Assembly: GCF_021018805.1 (NCBI RefSeq)
Contig: NC_086257.1
Location: 14,504,693 to 14,568,692, forward strand
Origin: Prinia subflava
Lineage: Eukaryota; Chordata; Aves; Passeriformes; Cisticolidae
DNA length: 64,000 nucleotides
Direction: 5' to 3'
In this document: positions 23,607 through 35,400 of the stretch, in pieces
Layout of the letters: each line of letters begins with the position of its first letter
How positions within the stretch are numbered: the stretch's first letter is position 1
Notes under the pieces: model-generated
The model's input: only the letters and a program-made list of their open reading frames with translations
Told to the model about the DNA's origin: nothing
Database searches by the model: none
Translations under genes and position numbers: made by a program

Positions 23607-26600
23607 GAAGTCACACTCCAGACTTGACTCCCATTTTCTCAAATGGGCAGGATTAGGAAGCCATTCTTTCTGGGCACTGACACCAGCTGTATCTCTAGTG
23701 CACCTGGTGGAATTTGCCTGCACTCCTTCTTTCCCTGCTTTAGGTTTTATTCCTCCCAAGTTATTTGGCTTCTGCATGAATCAAATGCCTGCTGGCAAAG
23801 CTGAGACTGAATCTCTTTCAGGAAAAGGCTTGCCAGCATGGAGCACTGCATGTCTTGTGGAAGGGAGTCCTGGTGGTGCAGGGTCATTGCAACCAATTAC
23901 ACCACTCAGTTCTTCACCTATGCTGCCCTTGAAAATGGGCACTGGTTTCATCCTCCTGCACAGTCTCTTATTCCACCTAGGTTTTTTCAGAGGCTAGAAT
24001 GCATAGAGCATCCCTGCATTATAAAAGTCTTCCTTTGTGCTGTGCATACTGAGCTGCTCAAGTTATTGTGGGTTTTCACCTAATCCAAATTACTGAGGCA
24101 CAGTCTGGGAAATGGTAAATGAGGCTGACAAAGAAGTAAGAAAAATACTGTCCAGGGGAAACCTTGGCTACAGCTTAACTTTTCTAATTTCTCTTTTCAT
24201 CTTGATGGGAGCAGTGGGAAACAGGAGGTTCTTGTTTCTCACACCCTCTCCAATTATAGCAATTTTTCACACAGCACCTGAAAAAGTCTCAGGGCTGCAC
24301 TATCAGAAAAATCAAGCAAAGATGAGGACAACAGTTCCAGAAGTAATCTCAGGTGAAAATTAGTATTGTAGCAGCAGAAAATAAAGCAATAGACATTTTA
24401 GTCACTGTAGTCAAGTACAAGATTTCTCACCAAATAACTGTTCAGAAATCACAAATGCCAGCTGAAAAAAGCTCAGGACAACTGTCCACAGGCACGAGAG
24501 CACACAGCAAACCCTGGTGTGAGAGGAGAGAAAGCCTCAAGGTCACCATGCCAGGACTCCCAGGCTGGGAACAGGGGCTGTGGAGGCTCCAGCATGAAGG
24601 CTTTGATCCATGTTTCTGCTTCTGGAGCACAGCCCAGCCCCTCTGCTGCCCTTGTTTATTTTCACAGCAGTGGAGGAGACAGCCCCTGCCAACCACCAAG
24701 CAACTCGTGGCTCTTGCACACTGCACACAGCCTCCCACGAGCAAGGTGCTATCGAGCCTCATGTTCTACCTATCCTGGCATTAAAGTCACCTTCCATACA
24801 GAAACTTCTCTGCAATTCCCAGCTTAAACACATTCCAGACTTTACAATGATCAGGGTAAATCACAAATCACTTTGTCCCCTAGTGCAAAACACTTTTTTT
24901 ATTTCTTCCCCCACAAATACAGTCACGCACTGCGTGATCTTTTACTTCAGTCTCACTGTATTTCAGTGTCCTCTATCCCTCTCTGCCCCACGCCCTTTTG
25001 AACAAACAGCAGATGGAAAAAATAGGTTGGTTGGGTTTTTTCACCTCTCTTATTTCTAGCTCTTCAGCACTAACCTTAGGCTCATCTCACAACCTCACCT
25101 TAAATCAAGGTCAGCATGTTTGGACTGCTACAGTGACCCAGGTGCCTGCACCTCAAACATCCCATGCCCTGGCCAGAAGAAATTCCCCCCACTAAAATCA
25201 ACATTAAAATTAACCCATTTGTTTTGTTTTTTTTTTCTCTGAACTGAATCTCATGTCAGATTTTTCAGAGATTTCAACAGTTTTATTTTGAAAAGCATTT
25301 ATAGAAAGGTAGTTTTTTCCTCTCACAGTTTCCCAAATCAGCTCCTATCATTACATATATCTCACACAACTGTTTTTTATCAGGCTTTTCAACCCAGTTG
25401 TCCTTCTGCCTCTCTACCATTTTCTGCAATACAAGACTTTTGGGCTTATTCTTCCTTCATATTACAGAAGTATTGTGAAGGAACTCTGCAGTGGAGTTGT
25501 CCTGGATTTATACCATTATGAAGCAGGATTTGTCCCTTTAATGCTGGGGAGAATATGCTGCCCACTATCATTAAAATAGGGCAGAGAAAAGTAAACTGGG
25601 TATAACAAAGCATTTTAACTAGGTCTCCTTATCTGCAAGACCAGAAAGAAAGAAAAAAAATATGTGTAGGCTAAATTGGCAAATAATCCTTTCCCACTGA
25701 TTTACAGTTACTGGAATTTGTTTGGTTTATTGATAAATTATCTTCCTATCGGGATTCTGTGGGTGATTTAGGAGTAAAATAAATGTCTGGCTATGACTTA
25801 AGACTCTTTAATGTTCAGTTAACAACAAGGTAAAAAGTGCTACATGAAAAAAATTACCCCTGTCATCACAGACTATACATCATCAGAAGCCTAGTCCAAA
25901 TTAATATCCATGCCAACACAGAGTGAACTTGTATGTGTGGCACAACCCCTTCTTGTTACCATAGCTGGCCAAACAGTCACTATCCAACCATTCTGATTTC
26001 TTGCTCCACATCTGAGCACAAAGGGAGAGAAGTTTTCAGCTGCTGGGATAATGCTCAGGCTTTTATTACACAGGCAGCATTAGGAAGGACAGCAGTTTCA
26101 GATTCAGTGTGGGAGACCAGACATGAACAGGGAGCAGCTGTGCTGGTCATGCCATGGTCTCAGCATCACCCTGGGCAGTGGGAATGCTCTGGGGTCAGGG
26201 CTTGAACTGCTCCCCAAAATTGCACTGCTGACATCCCCACACCTTGGTGAGGACAGGAATGTTTTTCCCTTGGGGCTCAGTACTCCCAGACTCAACACAT
26301 AATGCTATTTTTTCTACAGTTTTGCCCTGTGTGACCTACATGAGCAGTCCCACAAGTGAGTGTGGCCACAGACCCAGCCCCTGTGGTGCTCCCAGCCACG
26401 TGTCAGCACTTCCATCTGCATGGGACTGCATGGACCTGAGCCAGGCAGGAATCCCACAGCCCTGCACCTACAAACTGCAGGGACCATTCTGTCCCATCCT
26501 CATTAGTGGCTGTCAGAACACCTCTGAGTCCATCAGGAGCCATAACTATTTGAGGGAGACTGGCTGTCAGGCCTGTTCCAGAGGTTACTTTCCAAAAAGC

Positions 26601-27938
26601 AGCTTCTGCTGATTCATCCCCTACTGACACTGCTGACTTCCTGTAAATGCCTGACCTGGGAATATAAATTACTGTTAAGGCTGACAAGGATATACCCTCT
26701 GCAACAATAACTCAGGCAGCTGTGGTTTCCTAGCACAAAAGCACATCCCTCTTGCTTTGGCACGGTGAGCACATCCTTGGGGTTACTAATGCAAGCATCT
26801 CTCTCTGACTTTCATGAGGCTGGTGCACTCTGACATGGGGGGACAGCCATGCTCACACCACAGGCTCAAAGACAGCACAGTGGCCATGATTCTTTGTGGG
26901 GAGAATGATTTGTTGCAAAGGACTCAGTTCCTGATGTCTTCATTCTCAGCACAAGCCTCTAAATGACATTACTCATCCCTCTCAACATTTGAGATATCCT
27001 AGAAAACAGCCACTACTGCTGGACAGCATGGAAATTACAAGGGCTATTAAATCAGACCCAAGGTTTTGGGGCAGGAGCTGATCACCAGGTGGAAGCAGGA
27101 GGGAATTTCTCCTCATCAATAGCATCATTGCAGAAAGTTATGGAATGAAGTGATCACTGAGCTGGGAAGGCAGGGGAGGGACGTGGTTTTTAGCATGGGA
27201 CCATGCCTATAATGAAGAAATTGCACTAATATTCACAGGAGACACATAAAGTGTGGTGTCTTCATCCTTACTAGAGAAAGTTTCCACAGCGCTCCACTGA
27301 TATCTGTCATAAAACAATCATATAATTCAAGGTTACAGCTTCAAGACTCTCTTAAAGGTACAAATTTGTTATAAAATGCACTACGTTAATTACAGCTAGA
27401 ATTATTCCCAGCATTTTTACTTTGGTACTGAAACATCTGTTTGCATCTGCAATGAGCCTCTCTTATCCCACAGCAACTTGCATAATGTTTTCATTAACAC
27501 CATCTAGCAAATGACAAGACAATATTCCAGCAATGTTTCTCTCACTAACAGATGTGATCTTATTGAAATCTCTCCCTTTGGCTCCCTTTAACTTCTTGCT
27601 CCCCTGGAATGATAGGATATAGAAAAAGGGGAGAACAAAATATAAAGTGAAGGGGAACTTAAGCAACCATACTGCAACCAACCTAGAATAATAAATGATC
27701 AGAGTTTTGGAGAAAGCGACCTTGCAGGTTATTTGTACTTGTTCTTAAGATCAACGGGGTGCCTCAACCCAAACTCTTTATTTTAAATGAGGTAAATGTA
27801 GCTGTCACTTAAAAGTGAGATGACTGGCTGCTTTATGAAGCTGTTTATTGTGTAGACTCAATCACATCTGCCAAGTACATTTCTTCTTTCAGCTGAATTT
27901 CTAGATTGAGGATGGGATCACACAAGATTCTTTCTCAC
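23607..27938. other. Unique sequence, no gene assignable
   Basis: A 181-codon plus frame at 23,452-23,997 spans the CR1 fragment and is therefore fortuitous. Other frames (24,353-24,784; 24,610-25,059) overlap each other in different phases. Around 27,055-27,120 a few bases resemble the tail region of ancient CR1/L3 elements, but too weakly to annotate. Confidence 0.5.
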
Positions 27939-28430
27939 CTCAGTCTTTGGTTGAACTGTTTGCAAGTCATTGTTGCTGCTGGATGCAGTGAGAGTGCTGC
28001 CTAAGGCCCAGAAATCCCTTCTAAATTCAGAGTATTTCAGGGCAAAAGGGATCCCGCAAGGAGCCCGCAGGATATTAACACACTTTGTTCACTGGATATC
28101 AAACAATTCCTCAGTAGGAGTCCTGACACAAGCAGGCTCCTCACAGTCCTCTGAAACTTCTAAGGTCTGGTAAAGCCAATATTTTCCTGCACAGACCACT
28201 TCTGAACCTTTCTTGTTTTGGAAGAGTTTCTTTAAAATCTTCTCAGCTTTTTTTTCTATTGCTGCCACCCTGGGAGCTGTCATGCCACCTTGTGACCCAG
28301 CTGTCCCTTGAGCCTGAACTGCACCAACCTCCTCTGCAGTTTCTGGGCTGCCCCAGCAACCTGGCCCAGCTTTGGGGCCAGTGTCCAGCTCACAAGCAGG
28401 GAAAAGTGAACTTGGAATAAACTTTCCAAC
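27939..28430 (-). pseudogene. Exon-like frame with one internal stop; possible decayed or misread coding exon
   Basis: On the minus strand an acceptor-like sequence TTCTGTTGAGAACAG ends at 28,431 and a strong donor GAG|GTGAGA begins at 27,938. The 492 nt between them are exactly 164 codons in one phase, with a single stop (TGA at 28,091-28,089). The first part, before the stop, includes a basic helix-like segment (AAIEKKAEKILKKLFQNKKG) and an acidic tail (SEDCEEPACVRTPTEELFDIQ minus its last residues). The second part, after the stop, is hydrophilic and reads to the donor. I do not recognise the family. It could be a decayed exon of a fast-evolving gene, a retroelement relic or chance. In random sequence about seven stops would be expected, but many windows were inspected. 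No partner exons were established. Confidence 0.25.
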
Positions 28431-29475
28431 CTGTTCTCAACAGAATTATGCCTGGTGTCTGGATCCTTCCTGTTGCTCTCCAGTCCCCTTCCTTATTAAA
28501 CAAAGGCAATCCATCTGCATGAGAAACTCTGATGGTGGATGCAGTAAAGAGTAACTTTATGCCACCAATCAAACACTTAATAGCATTCCTAAAATTACAA
28601 CATAGTACAGCACCGTAGTTCCATAGCTGTAAGAAAGACTGTTTTTATTATTGTTCTCATTTAGCCTGCAGTACATCAGGACTTCATTTTCTGAAATCAA
28701 TAAGTGAGAAGAAAGTCAGATTTAGCACATGAAAGCAGCAATAAAGTGCAAGTGTCCCTTCTCTTCTTATGTCCTGGTATTGTCCTTCAGGGTTCACTAC
28801 TAAAGGATTTAACATCCTGTGCTCAGTTTTTCATCAAAGTTTGCACAACAATTCTTGGGTGCCTTAATTTTCTTGGGGAAGACACTAATGGTCTACAAAT
28901 GGCTGGAGTGAGACTGAACTTTTGTACCACAAAAATTTACTTCAGCTCTTGCAGGGCTGTCTAGCCTAAAAGATCCCAAATGTATGTTTTATGAAGTTGG
29001 GGTGAAGTTTTCACAACAGTAAACACTTGGTTCATTTTTATCTTATCCTTGCTTTTTAGCCTTTAGTACTCTCTTTTAAAAGCTTCACTCCCAAATCTTG
29101 AAGGCTGTAAACTGAACAAAAGCTTAAATCCTCCTGTAGTTAACTGTGAAATTAAAGAAAAAATTCTTCTTCCCACGGGAGGCAATACTGTACTCTCATG
29201 AATCAGTAACCATCTAGTGAACAGATCAGATCTCCAGCCAGGGTTCTTCTTCCTTTTTTATGTTTATTTCTGGAGGTTCCTTAAACATTTTAAAGTCACA
29301 TTGCTTCTCCTGCATGTGCAGACCCACTCTGAGGTGTGCCCCTGCTGCAGTCCTCACTGAGGTGTTGCTCTGCCTCCTCATTCCCTGCTTGCTGCATTGA
29401 TGCAGTCTGCTCATCGTCCTCCTTCAGCCCATATTCCCCCAACTCCTGCCTCATGCAATGCATCCAGGAATGTTT
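28431..29475 (-). other. Splice-like sites and short frames upstream of the exon candidate
   Basis: Two good acceptor-like sites occur on the minus strand. One, a pyrimidine-rich tract ending TTATTGATTTCAG, ends at about 28,691 and is followed by a frame of about 39 codons. The other, CCTGTGTCTCCTGTAG, ends at about 29,476 and is followed by a 59-codon acidic frame ending in TGA. No matching donors were found in phase, so I cannot link these into a transcript. A Lys/Glu-rich codon run near 29,235-29,255 is a purine tract. Confidence 0.15.
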
Positions 29476-29503
29476 CTACAGGAGACACAGGGGAAATTCT
29501 GCT

Positions 29504-29764
29504 TTACATCATTTCAAAATTATCCAGAAAACAACAGGCTTGTGCCACGCTTTGTATGAAGCTGTTTGAACCATATTTGCCTCGTGGTTCAAAGACACCA
29601 ACCAAATTATAAAACTCTTGAGCTAAGGCTTGACACACATCAGATAAACTAAATAATAGAGCTGTTTCAGTTTCAAACTGGGCAGCTGAAGCACAGCAGG
29701 GCTGAGAGTCAGTGTTACACTGCACTAGTTGTAAGGTTTTAGCCTGACATTGCTTTTCAGACAT
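29504..29764 (-). other. 86-codon ORF of unknown nature
   Basis: The frame runs from ATG at 29,764 to TAA at 29,504 on the minus strand. The middle reads like ordinary protein, with a hydrophobic-polar pattern and the segment DVCQALAQEFYNLVG. No domain is recognised. There is no convincing acceptor at its start and no donor at its end. It lies about 30 nt upstream of an acceptor-like site on the same strand, so it may belong to the same possible decayed locus as the frames at 27.9-29.5 kb. It may equally be chance. Confidence 0.15.
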
Positions 29765-30939
29765 TATTTAGACTCACATCCTTTTGGCTGATTATCTGCT
29801 CTCAGAGTGGTCTGTACTCTGCCTCAGCACTCATTGCCTGTCCTTGTTTTCTTTCCTCCTTCTCATAACCTAGGCATCTGATTGATTAACCATTCTTTAT
29901 TTTGAGATTGTTGCCAAACTTTCTATTCGCCTCTAACTGTGTTCTTGTGTTTCTGGATCATTAAGCATGTAAATTAAATTCAATTGCAAATTGAATATAT
30001 AATTGTGCATATGCAGGGTCTTGAAGAATAGGGAGGACTTTAATGAGATAAGATATTCCCACATCTGTAATTCTGACCTACTCAGTCTTTCAGAAAAGAA
30101 TTGCTCAACAGATTTGAAATTGCATCATTTCAAATCATTTTGGCAGCTTTTATAATCAATTACCTTCCTCTTACTGAAGTTTTCTGGAAAAAGAAGAGCA
30201 ACCCTTTCATCTCCTGTTCCTGGCTGTGAATATGTCTGCTACTAGATTGCTATCCCTTTGACTTAAATTTAGATATCTGAACTAAACAGATAATATACCT
30301 TGTTTTTCAGTAGGAAGAAATGCAAATGTTTGGATTCTTGAGTCCAGGCAAGGATGGGGTTTTGCCACCCCTGGTGCTGGATAGAGGAGACCCTGCAGCT
30401 GGAATGCCTCAGTGGAGTGCCTTCATAGATGCCAGTTTTTCCTGAAATCTTTAGAAAATACATCATGCAATCCAGTTAACATTTTCTTCTCTGATGTAGG
30501 ATATCATTTTTTGAACAACTTTTGTATTTCCTTTTTCTTTAACACAAAGGAAAAATCCTGTCCAGTTATGAGTATTTTTCTCCTAGAAGGAATTTGCTTT
30601 AACTTTGGATCATTCATGATGCAGTAACACAGGGCTTTGCCAAGGATGTTTCCTTGTTGGATCAGATTTACACACATTGCTCATTTCTATCAGTGTCCTT
30701 CACCTGCAGTTCCCTAAATATCAACTGAACTCACTGAATGTTGAAGTAAATGGGAAAATGAGATCGATTCTCTGGGATCAGTGGTCAATAAGGGCTTACT
30801 GGCACCTTTGGCAAGGAAAGAGATTTTATCCTTGTAACCTTCTTGAGGCAACATATCACCTGCCTTGTGTATTTTTTGCATTATTATTAAGGCATTTGAA
30901 ATACTGAAGAATAAGTTGGATAAAGCAGTAGTTACCTAA
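29765..30939. other. Unique AT-rich sequence, no gene seen
   Basis: Only short frames; no repeat family or RNA gene is recognised. Confidence 0.5.
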
Positions 30940-31160
30940 GGGAACTAGCTTACTCCAGTGCCCAAGCCATAATCACCATTGCAAGTCTTTTAATAAATAA
31001 ATCCATCATGTCTTAGCCAAATTACAGCCTTGTTAATCATTCATAAACTGAGCAAAAATAACTTGCAATAATTAGTTTATAGTGTGAGTTTTTCTACTCT
31101 CCCTTCTCAAGGGATATTTGTGATCTGATATTAATTGTTTTATATATATTACTGTTCAAC
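30940..31160. promoter_or_regulatory. AT-rich tract with TAAT-type motifs; possible conserved non-coding element
   Basis: The stretch is non-repetitive with homeodomain-type cores, including GTTAATCATTCATAAA near 31,033 and GCAATAATTAGTTTATA near 31,064. Frames are closed on both strands. The texture resembles vertebrate conserved non-coding elements, but conservation cannot be shown from one sequence. Confidence 0.2.
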
Positions 31161-31904
31161 TCTATAAACTGCATCTACTAAAATATTTTATTTCTTGGCA
31201 TGAGGTTTATGGTGGTCTTGCAAGCAGGTAACCACAGGGATTTGAAATTCACGAAACTCTAATGTGCTGTTTTGTAGCATCTAGACAGAACTGCCCATAG
31301 TACAGGTTCCATATATGGGGGAAACAGGATGACAATCCCCCTCATGGAAATTTTAATTTCAGTTTAGTACTACTTGTAACTCTAAAATTCGCTTTATTGA
31401 AAAATTTATGTCAGTAAAGCTTTATTGCCAGGAAAGCAGAATATGACATGGGAGGTTCATAAAAATTGCTACAGCTGTCACATTTTGAAATTAAAAAATT
31501 ATGGAAGCTTAGTTCACAACATTTGTCCAGTAATTATGCTGTACTTGCCTAAAATTACAGTCTGCAAGACAGGGAGTGAAGCTATTCCTGACACCTTATC
31601 TAAACTTTGTGTAATTCCTTCAGCACTGCAGACATCTGCTCATTTCACTGTTGCACAGTGCTTCCTCACTGTCTGCCAAAAGGTTTGTGGGCATGAGGTC
31701 TGCAGAGTGCTGGGGAGTTTCTGGTGTTGCTGAGACAGAGCAGCAGCAGCCAGCACTTTCTACTCCCTCTTTTTCTCAGAAGACTTTGAAATGAGCATCA
31801 TATTTGCCTCTGCTCAGATTACTTTCCAAGGTAAAATATGCAAATAGCCTAGAATTAATCTGCACAGGAATATGAATGTCTTTTAAAGGTATCAGCCTAT
31901 TCAG

Positions 31905-32105
31905 CTTGCAAACGCTCCATTTCCAGCTGTCAATTCTGAAGAATTAAAATCAACAGCCTTTATTATTTATTGTTCTCTATACCTACTAATAGCCTCTTAA
32001 TTGTGTTTTGGATAGGGCATTTTTAGAGGGAATCATTAGGTTTTCATATTCTGGCAGACTAGAGAATTAATGAGAGGCTCTTAATTTAGCCATAAACAAC
32101 TAACT
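31905..32105. promoter_or_regulatory. AT-rich tract with TAAT/TTAATT motifs; possible conserved non-coding element
   Basis: Repeated TAAT-family cores (near 31,998, 32,030, 32,069 and 32,081) and a pyrimidine-rich segment near 31,960 lie in non-repetitive sequence with closed frames. It adjoins two minus-strand poly(A) hexamers, so a 3' UTR explanation competes with the enhancer one. Confidence 0.2.
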
Positions 32106-32470
32106 TTATTTAAAACATTCCATTTCCTGCTATTCACTTTATTGCTCTAATCTTCACATCCTGTCCTGACACAGTGCTGCTCCAGGCTGTAAGGTATTTC
32201 CTGCATCTCCTTCTGGACATCATGGTCCACCTGGTCCTGCTGCTGCCTGGATCTCAAGGGGAGCAGGGAGTCCTGGGGGACAGTGCTGAGGATGCCAGCA
32301 GTGGAATGTGGCTGTGTTACTTGCTGTCTGTCCTTATTGCCTCCCTCTGCTTTAGCCCTTTGCTTCCCCCAGTGATTACCCTTTTTTTTTTTTTTCTTTG
32401 GCACCCTGGGATTACCAACACATTGTGGTTTCAGCAGCAGAAGGGTTCCAGGGACAGCCTTTGTCAGTGG
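32106..32470 (-). CDS. Candidate minus-strand terminal exon, weak
   Basis: An acceptor-like CTGTAGGGTACCTGCAG ends at 32,471. The open frame that follows runs about 107 codons to a TAG at 32,147. Two AATAAA hexamers follow on the same strand: one about 8 nt after the stop (about 32,140) and one near 32,106, which is followed by the GU-rich stretch GTTAGTTGTTTATGG. The predicted protein is hydrophilic and Gln-rich. It contains a Lys run encoded by the A13 homopolymer (T13 at 32,383-32,395 on the plus strand), which is unusual in real coding sequence and argues for chance. The frame is also open upstream to 32,671. No family is recognised. Confidence 0.15.
32383..32395 (+). repeat. T13 homopolymer
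   Basis: Uninterrupted run of 13 T. Confidence 0.9.
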
Positions 32471-35400
32471 CTGCAGGTACCCTACAGATATTAAAATATT
32501 ATATCTGCACACACAGAAGCTCAAGGCATCAACATGAGATTTTCTACCAAAAAAACAGGGTGGCTCAGCCCTGCTTTGGTCCCAGACCAGTTTTATATCA
32601 TACTGCCCTGGAGTGGCCTGTTTAAGTCCTACCATGCAAGAGGTAAAGAAAGAATATAGCTGGATACACACCTACAAAATGTTTTCAGCTAAGCCTTGAG
32701 GACAAGAAAAGTTCATCTGATTGTGCCATATCTTTGGCCCCTGCTCTAGGATTGACTCCTTCCCTTCTCACCTCCTCCCCCAAACCCTCCCAAATGGCTT
32801 GGCCAGATTTTTCTGTCTTTTTATTAATCTTGTATCTTATTTTAAATTCGTCGGTATCTCTATTGTTAACATAGCTTCTAATTTTGTTCTTCTAATCCTT
32901 CCTGTTATAGAGTTTTTCGACTCCAAAAGGAAAAAAAAGCAAAGCCAACCAAAGACAAAAACCTCAAAGCAACTGAAGTAATTTTCTAGAGGCTGCAGAA
33001 TAGCTGCTTTCCTGTCCTATGCCATTTTCCTGGGATTTTCTTTATTTATATGTAAACCAGAAGGTGCCAACTGACAGAAATAAAACATCCTCAGGGGACC
33101 TAACACCAGCTTGTTTTTGCAGCAATCCATTGCTCTGATGAGAGCTGTAAGACATTTTTTGAAGGACCAAGCTTTCATGACTCTGTTGGTTCAAGAGATA
33201 CACTTTCTCTCATCAAGAGCGGAGCAGGGTTTGGGAGCAGAGGCCACACTTTGTACTTCATTTCTTCTGTGGTATTCAGTGTTTATTCCCTTCCTTCAGA
33301 GCACAGAAATCAGGCAGGGGACTGCTATGAAGAATGCAGATGGGAACTGCCTGCTCTGTGCCTTCAGGCTTGCTTTATTCCTTTCTAGATAAATGTTGTC
33401 AGCTGCAACCATGCTCAGTAGAAAAGAGAAGTGCTCAGTCAAGAGTAGGAGAGACAAGCAAGGACCTCTCAGGAGATCACTAACCTATTTTTCTGTAGTA
33501 AGGAGCAGCTAAGATGAAACTTCTTGCCTTTACACCACATATTTATATAAAAAAAAGATTTTAAAATATTAATTTAGTACTAGATGTAAGGGCTGGATTT
33601 AAGAGATTAAGGCATTGCCTTACCCCAAATGCCAACATGATCTGGCAAAACACAGATAAATACCCATTTCACTGCTTCTGCAGGGTTGTGAGTCCTGTCC
33701 TGGGCTGACCTCTGCTGAGTTCCCCCCTCTTCACAGCACTGCTGCTCCTAAGGCTGTGCAGGAATACCACACCACTGATTAATTAAGCCAATTCCTCACA
33801 CAGCAGCTGCTGGAATCTCTTTCCTGCTGGCACACCCATGTCCATGCTAGGTTCTGGCTGGCATCTGAAGAGCAGACAAGCATGTGATCTCTTTTTCATG
33901 TCCTTAAAGGATGAGGCTAGGCTGGCAAAACACAGTCACCAAGGACTACCTGCTACTACTCATCTATGCTCAAATGCCTTTGCCATCCACCTTTTCTGGT
34001 TCTTGCACGCCTGAGGTGCTGAGATGGAGACACTTGTCTCTCAGCCACCCACACTTCCACACAAACCAGGAGTAAGCTGAAATTTCATTTGTGCAAGCAA
34101 GCACATGGCAGGATCAGAGAAAAAAAAAAAACTTTAAAAACAATTATTTTAGGTCATCCCATTAACACACAATAATGTTAAGCCAGACAAATGAAAAATC
34201 AGGAGGCATCACAAAACTGCACCTATAGACAACAACTGGAAATACAATTCAGAGACAGGGTGCAGGATTGTGTTTAAGACTGGTTATTTCCTTCACACAC
34301 CACTTTTATATCTCCCTCAGTGCTTTCTAAGAATAAAGCAGTTGTAGATAAGAAAAGCCTTAGATAGGACCTTGACTCCTTGCTGGATTTCCACACTGCA
34401 CATGGGGACTACAAACCCAGTGCTTCCAGAGTGGTCTGGAGGAGCTCATCTCACCAGGCAGGCACTGGGGAAGGTGGCACATTGTCCCTATGGCATGTGA
34501 AGGGAAAATGGTGCATTGGGAAGTCCAGTCAGATGCTGGGAGACAGATACAGAAAACCAGTACAACCCTGACTCAAGGGCTGAAGCAAAGTGGACAGGGA
34601 TCAAAACATTCTGGTGTGTTTTTCTAGAGGAGGAATGTGTCAGTTTTCACAAGTGCCATGACAACTGTGACATCCAAGAACATGGCAAAATGCAAACAAG
34701 GATGGAAATTTTTAATGTTAAGAAGACCTGGCTTCTGATGACTGTTGTAAAATAAGAGTTTTTGGAAGTATAACCATTCTTACCTTGGGATTCAGACTGT
34801 CATAAGGGTGACACCTCCTGAGGAGAACATGCTTTCCCCCATCAGAGGGGCTGGAACCCTTCTCACACAGGTGGGGGGTTGCCAAACCTGGTTGTCCCTC
34901 CTGTGACAGCTGTCCCTCCTGCAGCCCTGCCATCCCCACCAGAGCCACACCAACCCCTCTGCCTCAGTGACATCCTCATGAGGGTATCCTCCCTCGTCCT
35001 TGTGTGGTGCCACAACACAACCCCCTTTTAATGATATCCCAGATCAGCTGCCAGCTCCTCCTGGTGTCCCTGGAAGTCACAAATCAGTTGGTTTGTCTGG
35101 CTGATGAGGAGGGCAGTGTAAAGCTGCTACCTCAGAAGGACAAAACAAGGACACCTGCATTCCCTGCTCTGCCTTTCCCCCACTGCTTTAATCAAGCTGG
35201 TTTTCATGGGGTTTGTGATGTCAGCAGGCATTTAGGGACCATGTTACAGACACTCAGAAAAAGACAAGCAAAGGTCCCAGGGCCCCTCCTGGCATTGCTA
35301 GCTAACAGGCTTTCCTCAAGGTGAGGAGAATAGGGCAATCTATTTAAATTCAGGTGATAAAAAAATCACATTCTTCCTCTATCCATCTATTCTTGCAACC

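Noticed and set aside
23452..23997. 181-codon plus-strand ORF
   Set aside because: It runs straight through the CR1 fragment at 23,531-23,606 in antisense, so it is a chance frame.
27055..27120. Weak resemblance to the tail of ancient CR1/L3 elements
   Set aside because: Only a few short matches, with no ordered series of conserved blocks as seen at 57,365-57,834.
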